Shown: positions 1 to 8,981, numbered from the stretch's first letter. The stretch: 64,000 nt of DNA from UBA7446 sp965656545 (GCA_965656545.1 CBFHKZ010000005.1:77513-141512), one strand, 5' to 3'. The notes: generated by a model from the sequence alone, not told the origin. Translations and numbers: made by a program.

Positions 1-543
1 AGTATAGAACTTGGAAGGGCCTTTGTCTCACAAACATACCAACAGCGCCCCATGCCACTTTTCTTACTTTGGAAAGGAATTATTCACGCTACTTTACGGT
101 ATCCCGAATACGATTATTTAATGGGCAGTGTTAGCATCAGCAATCAGTTTTCAAAGTTTACCAAATCGCTTATGATTGAATTTATGCGTTCGCACTATTA
201 CGACCCCTACTTGGCGCAATACATAACCCCAAAAAAGGAGTTTAAAGTGAAACTTGACGATGCGGATAAAGAATTTGTATTTGACGAGACTTCAGCTGAT
301 CTTAATAAGTTTGATAAATTAATTGATGAGGTTGAACCTGGGGCCTTGCGGTTGCCAGTACTTATTAAAAAGTATATCAAACAAAATGCACGTGTGGCTT
401 CCTTTAATGTAGACCCGCTTTTTAACAATGCCATAGACGGCTTGATGTATATCAAAATCAAAGACATTCCATCGAGTACAGTTAAGCCAGTTTTGGAAGA
501 ATTTCAGGCTTCTCTGGAGCAAAAAACCTACGACAACAAATAA
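1..543 (+). CDS. Amino-acid N-acyltransferase-like protein (GNAT/hemolysin-like), 3' part only
   Basis: The reading frame is open from the first base, so the 5' end lies outside the window. About 180 residues are visible. The fragment begins ELGRAFVSQTYQQRPMP-LFLLWKGI, the ELGRxFV...P-LLLWKG signature of the OlsB/hemolysin-like GNAT acyltransferases. In Bacteroidota these N-acylate ornithine or glycine to make aminolipids, often as the C-terminal half of a bifunctional OlsF-type protein with an N-terminal PlsC domain. Whether a PlsC half is present cannot be seen. The remainder is an alpha-helical tail ending in EEFQASLEQK. A methionine at base 52 is internal to the conserved motif, so it is not the real start. 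The gene converges on the arsC-like gene and overlaps its end by 16 bases. Confidence 0.7.
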   Translation, partial: SIELGRAFVSQTYQQRPMPLFLLWKGIIHATLRYPEYDYLMGSVSISNQFSKFTKSLMIEFMRSHYYDPYLAQYITPKKEFKVKLDDADKEFVFDETSADLNKFDKLIDEVEPGALRLPVLIKKYIKQNARVASFNVDPLFNNAIDGLMYIKIKDIPSSTVKPVLEEFQASLEQKTYDNK

Positions 544-953
544 GTCACCACGAAGTTTTTGCAATACGCCTTTATTTCGTCTCTTGTTGCAGCAAAAGCA
601 GCGTGTATTTCGTCTTCGTTTTCCGATACAAGCTTAGAAGGATCTGTAAAATTATGATGCCAGCGCCGTGCTTTTTCACTTGGGATATACGGGCAGTTTT
701 CTTGCGCATGATCACAAACAGTTATGATATGATCAAAGGATATTTCCGCATATTCGTCTACGTGGTTTGATGTGTTCTCGCTGATATCAATACCCGCCTC
801 TTGCATGATGCTAACTGCTCTGGGATTTAATCCGTGGGTTTCTATACCTGCGCTGTAAACCGATACGTTTTGACCGCCAAAAAACTGCATATATCCGTGT
901 GCCATTTGGCTTCGACATGAATTTCCGGTACAGAGAATTAAAATCTTTTTCAT
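528..953 (-). CDS. arsC: Arsenate reductase / low-molecular-weight phosphatase family (ArsC type)
   Basis: A 141-residue protein of the low-molecular-weight tyrosine phosphatase fold. The N-terminal CTGNSCRS loop (Cys8 to Arg14) is the CX5R phosphate/arsenate-binding loop. Cys80 and Cys87 in CDHAQENC match the redox cysteine pair of thioredoxin-coupled ArsC, and a DP motif near residue 104 supplies the general acid. Together these favour arsenate reduction over protein dephosphorylation. No arsR or arsenite pump is next to it, which is common in Bacteroidota where the gene often stands alone. It overlaps the preceding convergent gene by 16 bases. A perfect AT-rich palindrome lies 43 bases upstream. 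Confidence 0.8.
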   Translation of the reverse strand: MKKILILCTGNSCRSQMAHGYMQFFGGQNVSVYSAGIETHGLNPRAVSIMQEAGIDISENTSNHVDEYAEISFDHIITVCDHAQENCPYIPSEKARRWHHNFTDPSKLVSENEDEIHAAFAATRDEIKAYCKNFVVTYLLS

Positions 954-995
954 AGTTACGAAATAACAGCTATTAAAATGATTTAAGGTTTTCCC

Positions 996-1012
996 TAAGT
1001 TAAATTAACTTA
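996..1012. repeat. Perfect 17-base palindrome between arsC and the dehydrogenase
   Basis: TAAGTTAA-A-TTAACTTA is a perfect dyad that overlaps the stop codon of the dehydrogenase gene and lies upstream of the arsC-like gene on the same strand. It may be a repressor site for arsC or a chance AT-rich dyad. No T-run follows it, so it is not a convincing terminator. Confidence 0.35.
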
Positions 1013-1955
1013 AAAAATGACCCTCATCCATCAATTGTTTGATTTTGAATAAGATTACTTCGCTCAATCGCAGATGGCTTTGTGTGGTCCATCCCGCAAC
1101 GTGCGGCGAGAGAATAACCCGATTACTCGCTGTCAAAAACTGCCAATCATCAGATTGCTCAATATTTAAGTCAAAAGCAGCAGTTTCTATATCAAGCACA
1201 TCCAAACACGCCCCGTTGATTTTGTTGGCTTTGATTCCATTAACGAGATGTTCAATTACCACTTGGTTACCACGGGCGGTATTGATAAGCCAAAATGACT
1301 TTTTCATATTATCGATAAATTCATGGTCGACGTATTGTTGCGTACTTTCATTCAAAGGGAGGTGAATGCTAACTACATCTGCTTGATCGTATATTTTTTT
1401 AAGTGGCACTTGCTCGGCATATGCATCTCCCACATTATTTAGAATGTCGTGACACAAAACCTGAACGTCAAAACCAGCCAACTTACGTGCAAACTGTTTG
1501 CCGGTATGCCCATAGCCAATAATGCCGATTGTTTTTCCACCCAATTCCTCGCCGCGATTTGCTTCCCTTTGCCACTTGCCTGTGCGTACTTCTTTATCGC
1601 CTTGTGGCAATTTGTTCAGCAGGCTTAACAGCATGCCTAACGCATGTTCGCCAACAGAAGGACTGTTGCCTTCTGGCGCAGCCAATACCGCAATGTCCAT
1701 TGCCGCTGCTGCTTTGACATCAATATTTTCTAGACCTGAACCCACACGAGCAATAAACCTTAAGTTTTTGGCTTTTTGCAGAAAGGGCTTATCAATGGGG
1801 AACCGACTCCTAATCACCAAACCGTGGTACTGCGCGATGTCTTGTGCAACGACTTCTTTTGAAGAATGGGTATCTACAATGTTTTCAAAGCCCAAAACTG
1901 CCAATTGCGCTATGAGAATGGGGTGGTTTTCGTCTAGGTGTAAAATGCGCATCAT
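1005..1955 (-). CDS. D-isomer-specific 2-hydroxyacid dehydrogenase
   Basis: A 316-residue NAD-dependent dehydrogenase of the D-2-hydroxyacid/phosphoglycerate dehydrogenase family. Visible motifs are RVGSGLENIDV in the catalytic domain (catalytic Arg region), the Rossmann glycine motif GIIGYGHTG around residues 144-152, the INTARG segment with the conserved arginine, and LSPHVAGWT carrying the catalytic histidine. There is no ACT domain, so this is the short form. It resembles SerA-like enzymes of Bacteroidota, but sequence alone does not fix the substrate (3-phosphoglycerate, glyoxylate or another keto acid). The gene ends just before mgtE's reading frame on the same strand, with 1 base between the genes, suggesting cotranscription. 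Confidence 0.85.
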   Translation of the reverse strand: MMRILHLDENHPILIAQLAVLGFENIVDTHSSKEVVAQDIAQYHGLVIRSRFPIDKPFLQKAKNLRFIARVGSGLENIDVKAAAAMDIAVLAAPEGNSPSVGEHALGMLLSLLNKLPQGDKEVRTGKWQREANRGEELGGKTIGIIGYGHTGKQFARKLAGFDVQVLCHDILNNVGDAYAEQVPLKKIYDQADVVSIHLPLNESTQQYVDHEFIDNMKKSFWLINTARGNQVVIEHLVNGIKANKINGACLDVLDIETAAFDLNIEQSDDWQFLTASNRVILSPHVAGWTTQSHLRLSEVILFKIKQLMDEGHFLS

Positions 1956-1956
1956 G

Positions 1957-3315
1957 CTAAAAGCCTAAAATGACTTTGGCAATATAGAAGAATAGGAAAA
2001 TGCCAAAAATATCGTTGCTTGTTGTGATAAAAGGTCCCGTGGCTATGGCCGGGTCAATATTGTTACGGTCTAGAATGATGGGCACAAAAGTTCCAACAAG
2101 TGCAGAGACCACAATTACGCACAGCATGGACAAGGCTATGGTAAGGCTAACGGAAGTTTCAAGCCCAGTGAAATACCCAAATATCAATAAGAGTGTGCTT
2201 AAGGCAATTCCGTTGATAAGGCTAAGCCCCACTTCTTTCATCAACCGATTAAACAGGCTTCCTTTTACAATATCATTTGCCAAACCTTGAACAATAATAG
2301 CAGAGGACTGAACCCCGACATTTCCTGCCATTGCCGCGATAAGCGGCGTAAAGAAGAAAAGTGTTTTATAGGATGGATGTTGCATTACTTGCTCAAAGCC
2401 TTCCAAAATAAACACACTGCCCAAGCCTCCAAAAAGCCCTAAAATCAACCATGGCAAACGCGCACGTGTCAGCTCAAAGATGCTGTCATCAGCTTCTACG
2501 TCAGAAGCAATACCAGCAGCCAATTGGTAGTCTTTGTCTGCTTCTTCTTTGATAAAATCTACAATATCATCAATCGTAATTCTTCCGAGTAATTTCTTTT
2601 CGTCATCGACAACGGGAACCGCCTCCAAATCGTATTTAGCCATAAGCTTAGCCACTTCTTCGCCTTGTTCGCTGATATTGACATAATCAACCTTAGGGAT
2701 ATAAACGCTTTTGACCTTGGCCTTGTCGTTTGCAGTAAGTAAGTCTTTTAGCGATAGCCGGCCTATCAGTTTATTTTCATCGTCAACTACATAAATGGAA
2801 TGTACTCTTTTGACTTCTGAGGCTTGTGTTCGCATTTCGCGCACACATTTGGTAACCGTCCAGTTCTCATTGACTTTGACCAATTCTTTTGCCATCAAAC
2901 CACCTGCCGAGTCTTCGTCATAGGCAAGTAGTTCTTGAATGTCTTGCGCCCGCCCATCGTCTTCTATTTGCGCAATTACCGCGGCTTGTCGCTCTTCGGG
3001 TAGTTTTGCAATCAAATCCACCGCATCATCGGTATCCAACTCCTCTACTTCTTCGGCAATTTCCTTTACCGAGAGCAATTCAAGTATGGATTCTCGAATG
3101 TCTTCGTCAACTTCTGTTAATACATCTGAAGTTGTTTCAGAATCGAGTAGTTTAATTAAATAAACACCCTCATCAATGGAGAGTTCGTCAACCACTTCGG
3201 CTAAATCGGCATAGTGGTATTCACCAGCGCGTTTTTTTAATGCATTGGCATTGCGCTGCTCAATGTCGCTTTTGAATTGCGATAGGATTTCGTCATTGAG
3301 TTGAAAGGGTGTCAT
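1957..3315 (-). CDS. mgtE: Magnesium transporter MgtE
   Basis: A 452-residue protein with the full MgtE layout: a cytosolic MgtE_N helical superhelix (about residues 20-125, rich in Asp/Glu pairs such as ELDTDDAVDLIAKLPEE), two CBS domains (about 130-250) and five predicted membrane helices from residue 285 to the end. The PLIAAMAGNVGVQSSAIIVQ segment is the conserved selectivity region of the channel. It imports Mg2+ and is gated by Mg2+ binding to the N and CBS domains. Its start overlaps the end of rsmA by 23 bases, so translation is probably coupled. Confidence 0.95.
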   Translation of the reverse strand: MTPFQLNDEILSQFKSDIEQRNANALKKRAGEYHYADLAEVVDELSIDEGVYLIKLLDSETTSDVLTEVDEDIRESILELLSVKEIAEEVEELDTDDAVDLIAKLPEERQAAVIAQIEDDGRAQDIQELLAYDEDSAGGLMAKELVKVNENWTVTKCVREMRTQASEVKRVHSIYVVDDENKLIGRLSLKDLLTANDKAKVKSVYIPKVDYVNISEQGEEVAKLMAKYDLEAVPVVDDEKKLLGRITIDDIVDFIKEEADKDYQLAAGIASDVEADDSIFELTRARLPWLILGLFGGLGSVFILEGFEQVMQHPSYKTLFFFTPLIAAMAGNVGVQSSAIIVQGLANDIVKGSLFNRLMKEVGLSLINGIALSTLLLIFGYFTGLETSVSLTIALSMLCVIVVSALVGTFVPIILDRNNIDPAIATGPFITTSNDIFGIFLFFYIAKVILGF

Positions 3316-4075
3316 CAGCTATTTTTTGAGTCAACAATATAAATTCCGATACACCCAAGCGCTCTGGGCGTTCATCAAAGATACTATCTTCTTTTAAACT
3401 AGCCGAAAGCCCAAAGGATTTTAGGCTATTACGCAAGGTTTTTCGACGTTGTTGAAAGGCTGTTTTGACAACGCTAAAAAAGAGTTTATCGTCACAAGGC
3501 AATGCATAGTCCGCCTTACGCTTCAGACGAATAACAGCAGAAGCTACTTTTGGAGGTGGGTCAAAAACAAACCGCGACACATTAAATAGGTATTCTGTCT
3601 CGAAGAAGGCTTGCGTTAATACCGACAAAATGCCATAGGCTTTACTACCCGGTTTTTCACAGATACGCGCTGCAACTTCTTTCTGAAACATACCCGCAAA
3701 TTCGGGTACTCGTGTTCGTTGCTCAATTACGCGGAATAAAATTTGACTCGAAATATTATAGGGAAAGTTTCCAATAACAGCTACCTGCGCATCAAAATGA
3801 TCGGCAAGTGCCATTTTTAAAAAATCACCTTCTAAGATACGGTCTTCTAATTGGCTGAAATGAGATTTGAGGTAATCTACAGATTCGGTATCGATTTCAA
3901 CTACATGTGTGGTAAATGGCTTTTCCAGTAGGTATTGGGTAAGTACGCCCATGCCGGGTCCAACTTCAAGCACATGCTGATAGCCCTCTCCAGAGAGGGT
4001 ATCGGCAATGTTTTGCGCAATGTTTAGGTCGGTTAAAAAGTGTTGTCCGAGGTATTTTTTTGGGCGAACACTCAT
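3293..4075 (-). CDS. rsmA: 16S rRNA (A1518/A1519-N6)-dimethyltransferase RsmA/KsgA
   Basis: A 260-residue SAM-dependent methyltransferase that dimethylates two adenines in helix 45 of 16S rRNA during small-subunit maturation. GQHFL near the N-terminus, the SAM loop VLEVGPGMGVLTQ and motif IV NFPYNISS are all present. An open frame continues 44 codons further upstream, but that stretch lies inside the DUF4286 gene. The ATG at 4075 begins MSVRPKKYLGQHF, the usual family start, and overlaps the upstream stop as ATGA. This is a typical translationally coupled pair. Confidence 0.95.
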   Translation of the reverse strand: MSVRPKKYLGQHFLTDLNIAQNIADTLSGEGYQHVLEVGPGMGVLTQYLLEKPFTTHVVEIDTESVDYLKSHFSQLEDRILEGDFLKMALADHFDAQVAVIGNFPYNISSQILFRVIEQRTRVPEFAGMFQKEVAARICEKPGSKAYGILSVLTQAFFETEYLFNVSRFVFDPPPKVASAVIRLKRKADYALPCDDKLFFSVVKTAFQQRRKTLRNSLKSFGLSASLKEDSIFDERPERLGVSEFILLTQKIADDTLSTQ

Positions 4076-4389
4076 GCGTATGACTTCAAAAACTCCAAAC
4101 GACTGGCAAAAGCCACCCAGTCTTGAGGAAATACACGATATAGTTTTTGCAGCACGAGTTGATGCCCTATTTCGTTTACCCAACGCAAGTGTTCGGGCTC
4201 TGCACAATAGAACTGCATGCTAAACGTGGTTCCCTTGATTTGTTCAACCCCATCCACAAACTCGACACGCAACAAGTCTATTTGTTGTACGTTTTTGGCA
4301 ATTTCGGGCAGCAACTCTTTGTCAACATGTGTTGCCCAATCTTTTTCAATATTAGGCTCAACAATAAAGGTGATGTTGTAAATCTGCAT
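4072..4389 (-). CDS. DUF4286 family protein
   Basis: A 105-residue cytosolic protein of the DUF4286 family, which is widespread in Bacteroidota and has no assigned function. The start at 4389 gives MQIYNITFIVEP, the conserved beginning. A longer frame to 4449 would run into serS. Only one base separates it from the serS stop, and it overlaps rsmA by four bases (ATGA). It therefore sits in a tight serS-DUF4286-rsmA-mgtE run. The linkage between serS and rsmA suggests a housekeeping role near translation, but nothing in the sequence shows a catalytic motif. Confidence 0.85.
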   Translation of the reverse strand: MQIYNITFIVEPNIEKDWATHVDKELLPEIAKNVQQIDLLRVEFVDGVEQIKGTTFSMQFYCAEPEHLRWVNEIGHQLVLQKLYRVFPQDWVAFASRLEFLKSYA

Positions 4390-4390
4390 A

Positions 4391-5662
4391 TCAGTTGATG
4401 ATGTCAAAACCAGTGTAGGGCACAAGTACTTTTGGTATGTGTATGCCATCAGATTTTTGATGGTTTTCCAGCAGTCCTGCTACAATACGCGGTAGTGCAA
4501 GCGCACTTCCGTTGAGCGTATGCGCCAGTTGTTTTTTGCCGTCTTTCCCTTTGTAGCGTAGTTTTAATCTATTGGCTTGAAAGGATTCAAAATTGGAAAC
4601 AGAACTCACTTCCAGCCAGCGATTTTGGGCTGTAGAAAACACCTCAAAATCATAGGTTAGGGCAGCGGTAAATCCAAGGTCGCCTCCACAAAGGCGAAGT
4701 ATGCGGTAAGGCAAATCCAAAGAAGACAACAGCTTTCCTACATGATCTACCATTTCGTCCAAAGCCGCATAAGATTGTTCAGGATGCGATATGCGAACCA
4801 CTTCTACTTTGTCAAACTGATGCAGACGATTGAGCCCGCGAACATGCGCGCCGTAGCTCCCCGCTTCACGTCTAAAACATGGGGTATAGGCGGTGAGTTT
4901 AACAGGTAATTCGTCTTCTTGAATCAGGCTGTCACGGTATAGGTTTGTGACAGGCACCTCTGCAGTTGGAATTAGGTATAAGTCATCTTCTGTGACGTGA
5001 TACATTTGACCCTCCTTATCTGGCAATTGCCCGGTGCCTAACCCAGATGCTTCATTTACCAAATGGGGTACTTGTACCTCGCCATAGCCAGCAGCGGTAT
5101 TAAAGTCTAAGAAATAATTGATTAGTGCACGCTGTAGCTTGGCGCCTTTTCCAGTATAGACGGGAAATCCAGCACCTGTGATTTTTGCGCCCAATTCAAA
5201 GTCGATGAGCTTGTATTTTTTCGCCAATTCCCAATGCGGCAATGCGTTATCGTCTAAGCTTGGGATACTTCCTTTTTGAAAAACCTCTTCGTTGTCTTCA
5301 TCAGAATTACCACTCGGAACACTTGGGTGTGGAATGTTGGGCAGTTGATAGAGCACTTCTTGTAACTGACTAGAGACTTCTTGAAGTTTGTCTTGAAGCT
5401 CTTTTGAACTGGCCTTGAGTGCAGCGGATTCTTGTTTTTTGGCAGCAGCTTCTTCACCAGCACCTTGTTTGAACAACTGACCAATTTCTTTGGCAATGGC
5501 ATTGGCTTGCGCGAGGGTTTGGTCAAGCGTTGCTTGCGTAGCACGGCGTTCTTCGTCCAAGGACAGCAAGACCTTCAATTGCGGCGCTGCGTCAATGTTG
5601 CGTTTTTGCAACCCAGCCACCACTTGGTCAAAATGTTCACGAACGTGTGCAGGAATCAGCAT
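4391..5662 (-). CDS. serS: Seryl-tRNA synthetase
   Basis: A 423-residue class II aminoacyl-tRNA synthetase that charges tRNA-Ser and also tRNA-Sec where present. The N-terminal 110 residues form the long antiparallel coiled-coil arm that contacts the tRNA variable arm. Motif 2 appears as TPCFRREAGSYG with the ATP-binding arginine, and motif 3 as NGSALALPRIVAGLLE. The start MLIPAHVREH matches the family N-terminus. It is followed after one base by the DUF4286 gene, and ribF lies 11 bases upstream on the same strand. Confidence 0.97.
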   Translation of the reverse strand: MLIPAHVREHFDQVVAGLQKRNIDAAPQLKVLLSLDEERRATQATLDQTLAQANAIAKEIGQLFKQGAGEEAAAKKQESAALKASSKELQDKLQEVSSQLQEVLYQLPNIPHPSVPSGNSDEDNEEVFQKGSIPSLDDNALPHWELAKKYKLIDFELGAKITGAGFPVYTGKGAKLQRALINYFLDFNTAAGYGEVQVPHLVNEASGLGTGQLPDKEGQMYHVTEDDLYLIPTAEVPVTNLYRDSLIQEDELPVKLTAYTPCFRREAGSYGAHVRGLNRLHQFDKVEVVRISHPEQSYAALDEMVDHVGKLLSSLDLPYRILRLCGGDLGFTAALTYDFEVFSTAQNRWLEVSSVSNFESFQANRLKLRYKGKDGKKQLAHTLNGSALALPRIVAGLLENHQKSDGIHIPKVLVPYTGFDIIN

Positions 5663-5673
5663 AATCGTATTTT

Positions 5674-6609
5674 TTACAAAGGTAAAGTTTTGTAGGCAGT
5701 CAGAATAAAATCCTTGTCTTTTTCCAACTGTTCTTGTAAGTCTGCCATAGAATCAAATCTTACTTCGTCTCTAATGCGGTCTAGCAAAGCCACTTGAATC
5801 CTTTGGTCATACAAGTTGCCAGACCAATCGATAACATGCACCTCTATGCTCTGTTGTTGGCCGTTTACTGTAGGATTTATGCCGATATTCATCATGCCCA
5901 AATACCATTTGTTTTCTATGTTCACTTGTGCAGCGTAAACCCCTTTTTTAGGAATGATTTTATCTGAGTTATCAACCCAGATATTCGCTGTTGGAAACCC
6001 AATGGTTCTCCCTTTTTCTTGCCCTTTGACAACAGTTCCTGTTAGGGTAAAGGGATGACCTAAATAGGCGTTTGCAGTTGCGATATCGCCATCTGACAAA
6101 GCCGCCCTAATTTTGGTTGAGCTGATGGAAATATTATCCAATTGCTGGGCACTGATTTGGGTAACGCCAAAATCATAGATATTACCGAAATGTTCGAGAT
6201 CGTCTACGGCAGCTGCCCTGTTTTTTCCAAACCGGTGGTTGTGGCCAATAAAAATTTCTTTGGTGTTGAGCTTGTCTAGTAGCATGGCTTCAACATATGC
6301 TGCGGCACTCAATTGTGAAAAGCTTTTTGTGAACGGATGTACTACCACATGATCGAGACCAAGACGCTCTAATGTAGCAGCACGTTCTTCTAATGTTTGA
6401 ATGAGCGGCATGGGCGCATTGGGTTGAAGTACTTTCCTTGGATGTGGATCAAAAGTTAACAATACAGCAGCAAGCCCTGATTTTTTTGCCCTTTCCACCA
6501 CTTGCATTATGATTTCTTGATGTCCCAAGTGTACGCCGTCAAACGTTCCAACAGTAACGATGGTCTTTTTTGAAGTTGAAAACGTGGCGCTATCTCTAAT
6601 TATGCTCAT
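5674..6609 (-). CDS. ribF: Bifunctional riboflavin kinase / FAD synthetase RibF
   Basis: A 311-residue enzyme converting riboflavin to FMN and then FAD. The N-terminal adenylyltransferase domain shows GTFDGVHLGHQEII (HxGH nucleotide-binding motif) and IGHNHRFGKNR. The C-terminal flavokinase domain begins near GHPFTLTGTVVKG and contains GFPTANI, the PTAN motif. The length fits the family. Its start overlaps the end of pth by four bases (ATGA), so the two are cotranscribed. Confidence 0.96.
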   Translation of the reverse strand: MSIIRDSATFSTSKKTIVTVGTFDGVHLGHQEIIMQVVERAKKSGLAAVLLTFDPHPRKVLQPNAPMPLIQTLEERAATLERLGLDHVVVHPFTKSFSQLSAAAYVEAMLLDKLNTKEIFIGHNHRFGKNRAAAVDDLEHFGNIYDFGVTQISAQQLDNISISSTKIRAALSDGDIATANAYLGHPFTLTGTVVKGQEKGRTIGFPTANIWVDNSDKIIPKKGVYAAQVNIENKWYLGMMNIGINPTVNGQQQSIEVHVIDWSGNLYDQRIQVALLDRIRDEVRFDSMADLQEQLEKDKDFILTAYKTLPL

Positions 6610-7238
6610 GCGGGGTCTAGGGCATTTCCATTAAACGTATTCATGGCATTTGACGCACCATCACTTACAAAAGACAAACTTGCTTGCGCTGCTTTGTCTA
6701 CACCAAAGGGAAGTAGCTTTGCTTCGTCTGCGGCCCAGGGTTGCAAAACAAAATCAACTTGCCTGCCCCTGCCAAAAGCCGAGCCAATCCCAAAACGCAG
6801 TCTTGCATAGGCTGTTGTGTTCAATTGGTCGCAGATATCTTGTAGGCCGTTGTGCCCCCCAGCAGATCCTTTTTGTCGCATTCTCAGGGTTCCGAAGTCC
6901 AAGTGGATGTCGTCTGTGATGACCAATACATTTTTTAGGGGAATGTTTTTTTGTTTCAACCAGTAGCGCACGGCTTTGCCGCTTCTGTTCATAAAGGTAC
7001 TTGGCTTTAATAGGTAAACTGTTTTTCCTTTATGCTTGAAATGAGCTAGGTCGCCCAAGCGCAGGGTTTCGAAACGGACTTCTTTATGTTTGGCTACTTG
7101 GTCAAGCACTTCAAAACCGATGTTGTGCCGGGTACCGCTGTATTCGGAACCTATGTTGCCCAAACCAACAAGTAAGTAAGATTTCATAGCCGTTTCATTT
7201 TTTTTGGCTGATGAAAAAAAAGGAATGCGAAGTTTCAT
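6606..7238 (-). CDS. pth: Peptidyl-tRNA hydrolase
   Basis: This enzyme recycles peptidyl-tRNA that drops off ribosomes. Key residues are visible in LVGLGNIGSEYSGTRHNIG (Asn and catalytic His), STFMNRSG, the ITDDIHLDFG segment and GSAGGHNGL. The full frame is 210 residues. An internal ATG at 7187 would give MKSYLLVGLGN, closer to the canonical bacterial start. The extra 17-residue basic and hydrophobic leader is also commonly annotated in flavobacteria, so the start is uncertain. It lies downstream of the rplY terminator and leads into ribF. Confidence 0.93.
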   Translation of the reverse strand: MKLRIPFFSSAKKNETAMKSYLLVGLGNIGSEYSGTRHNIGFEVLDQVAKHKEVRFETLRLGDLAHFKHKGKTVYLLKPSTFMNRSGKAVRYWLKQKNIPLKNVLVITDDIHLDFGTLRMRQKGSAGGHNGLQDICDQLNTTAYARLRFGIGSAFGRGRQVDFVLQPWAADEAKLLPFGVDKAAQASLSFVSDGASNAMNTFNGNALDPA

Positions 7239-7253
7239 CAGTGTAAAAATAAA

Positions 7254-7285
7254 AAAAGCATCCCAGTGTTTCGTAGGATGCTTTT
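7254..7285 (-). terminator. Rho-independent terminator after rplY
   Basis: AAAAGCATCC and GGATGCTTTT form a 10-bp stem around a 12-base loop. On the minus strand the stem is followed by a T-rich tract (complement of the A-run at 7245-7257). It lies 22 bases past the rplY stop and separates rplY from pth. Confidence 0.8.
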
Positions 7286-7306
7286 AAAAAATTGATTTAT
7301 TTCGAT

Positions 7307-7960
7307 CTATTCTTCTGCAGAAGCGCCTCCTTCAGTACTTCCTTCAGCACCTTCTTCAGCTCCTTCAGCACCTTCTTCAGCACCTTCCACTTCGTTTTCA
7401 ACCTTAAGGGAAACTCTAGATGTACGCACTTGACATATAACAGTGTTGTCTGGGTGTAAGAATTTGAATTTTTCGTCAGCTACTTGTGTAACATACAGCT
7501 TGTCTCCAAGTTCAAGTTCAGAAATATCTGCTTCGATAGTGTCTGGCAAATCGGCTGGTAAAGCACGCACTCTAAGCTTACGCTTGTTACGACTTAATAC
7601 CCCACCTGAGTTAAGCACACCTGGCGCTGCTCCTTTAATTACAACAGGAATATTCATAGAAACTTCCTTGTCGTCAAATAATTGATAAAAGTCAATGTGT
7701 AGAATTTTATCAGAAACAGGGTGAAACTGAATGTCCTGCAAAATGGCATTAAACGTTCCGTTATCGCCTAGGTCGATAACCACCGTATGCGCATTAGGAG
7801 TATATACAAGCTTGGCAAACGCTCTTTCGTCTGCAGCAAAGTGTACTGGCGCTTCCCCTCCGTATAATACGCAAGGAACCTCTCCAGCATTACGTAGGGC
7901 TTTGGTAGCTACCTTGCCCACGCTTTCTCTTTTAGATCCGTTGATGGTAATTGATTTCAT
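7307..7960 (-). CDS. rplY: 50S ribosomal protein L25 / general stress protein Ctc
   Basis: A 217-residue long-form L25 (TL5/Ctc type) that binds 5S rRNA. The N-terminal L25 domain (about residues 1-90, starting MKSITINGSKRESVGK) is followed by the TL5 beta-domain (about 95-180). The last 30 residues are a low-complexity acidic tail of repeated GAEEGAEG units, encoded by a locally repetitive stretch at 7310-7390 that may vary in length between strains. It lies 12 bases downstream of prs, and this prs-rplY-pth order is common in Bacteroidota. Confidence 0.96.
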   Translation of the reverse strand: MKSITINGSKRESVGKVATKALRNAGEVPCVLYGGEAPVHFAADERAFAKLVYTPNAHTVVIDLGDNGTFNAILQDIQFHPVSDKILHIDFYQLFDDKEVSMNIPVVIKGAAPGVLNSGGVLSRNKRKLRVRALPADLPDTIEADISELELGDKLYVTQVADEKFKFLHPDNTVICQVRTSRVSLKVENEVEGAEEGAEGAEEGAEGSTEGGASAEE

Positions 7961-7972
7961 ATTTATTATTTA

Positions 7973-8914
7973 TTACATGATAAATTTGCCTGAGATAGAC
8001 TCGTTATGATGCACATTATACATCACTTCAGCAAACAATTGAGCACAGCTCAATACTTTAATTTTTTTACTCTTTTTCGCAAGCGGTATAGAGTCCGTTA
8101 CGATAAGTTCAGATAATTGTGACGCCTCAACACGTTCGTAGGCTTCGCCCGAAAGTAGCGGGTGTGTACAGACTGCGCGTACGCTCTTGGCGCCGCGTTC
8201 CACCATAAGGTCAGCTGCGCGCGTAAGCGTGCCTGCCGTATCCACCATATCGTCTACCAACACAACGTTTTTACCTTTTACATCTCCAATGAGTTCCATA
8301 TGAGAAATGATGTTGGCTTTTTTGCGTTGCTTGTAACAGATCACAACATCACTTTCCAAAAACCTCGAATAGGCATATGCTCTTTTTGAACCGCCCATAT
8401 CGGGTGAGGCTATGGTAAGGTTATCAAGCTTTAATGACTTGAGGTATGGTAAAAACAGGGAGGATGCAAATAAATGATCTACGGGTTTTTCAAAGAACCC
8501 TTGAATTTGATCGGCGTGCAAATCCATGGTGATGATGCGAGTAGCACCCGCTGTTTCCAACAACTTGGCTACTAATTTAGCGCCTATTGGAACCCTTGGC
8601 TTGTCTTTGCGGTCTTGTCTTGCCCAACCAAAATAAGGCATCACGGCAGTAATATGTCGCGCAGAAGCACGTTTTGCCGCATCTAACATCAGTAACATTT
8701 CCATCAGATTATCCGAAGTGGGGTTGGTGGAACCTATAATAAATATACGTGAGCCACGTACCGATTCTTCAAAAGAAGGTTGGTATTCACCATCGCTATA
8801 GCGGGTGAATAAAACGTTGCCCATAGGTATGCCGTACTGCTTGGCAATTTCCTTAGCAAGGGTCTTGGTTTGCGAGCACGCAAATATCTTCGATTCGATG
8901 GTTGTTTTTCCCAT
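7973..8914 (-). CDS. prs: Ribose-phosphate pyrophosphokinase
   Basis: A 313-residue PRPP synthetase making phosphoribosyl pyrophosphate from ribose 5-phosphate and ATP for nucleotide, His and Trp synthesis. YFGWARQDRK, the metal and ATP site around MDLHADQIQGFF, and the PRPP-binding loop VVLVDDMVDTAGTL are intact. An open frame reaches 8992, but the ATG at 8914 (MGKTTIESKIF) is the likely start, because a TACATTTG promoter element lies at 8933-8940, inside that extra stretch. Confidence 0.96.
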   Translation of the reverse strand: MGKTTIESKIFACSQTKTLAKEIAKQYGIPMGNVLFTRYSDGEYQPSFEESVRGSRIFIIGSTNPTSDNLMEMLLMLDAAKRASARHITAVMPYFGWARQDRKDKPRVPIGAKLVAKLLETAGATRIITMDLHADQIQGFFEKPVDHLFASSLFLPYLKSLKLDNLTIASPDMGGSKRAYAYSRFLESDVVICYKQRKKANIISHMELIGDVKGKNVVLVDDMVDTAGTLTRAADLMVERGAKSVRAVCTHPLLSGEAYERVEASQLSELIVTDSIPLAKKSKKIKVLSCAQLFAEVMYNVHHNESISGKFIM

Positions 8915-8932
8915 AGTTTTTTGTGCGGGCTG

Positions 8933-8940
8933 CAAATGTA
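8933..8940 (-). promoter_or_regulatory. -7 promoter element of prs
   Basis: TACATTTG on the minus strand matches the Bacteroidota -7 consensus TAnnTTTG, 18 bases upstream of the prs ATG. The -33 TTG is not clean (TTATG in that place). It supports the short prs start. Confidence 0.55.
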
Positions 8941-8981
8941 GGAATTTATTTGAGGCTGCATAAATGCTTGACCGTTTTTTC

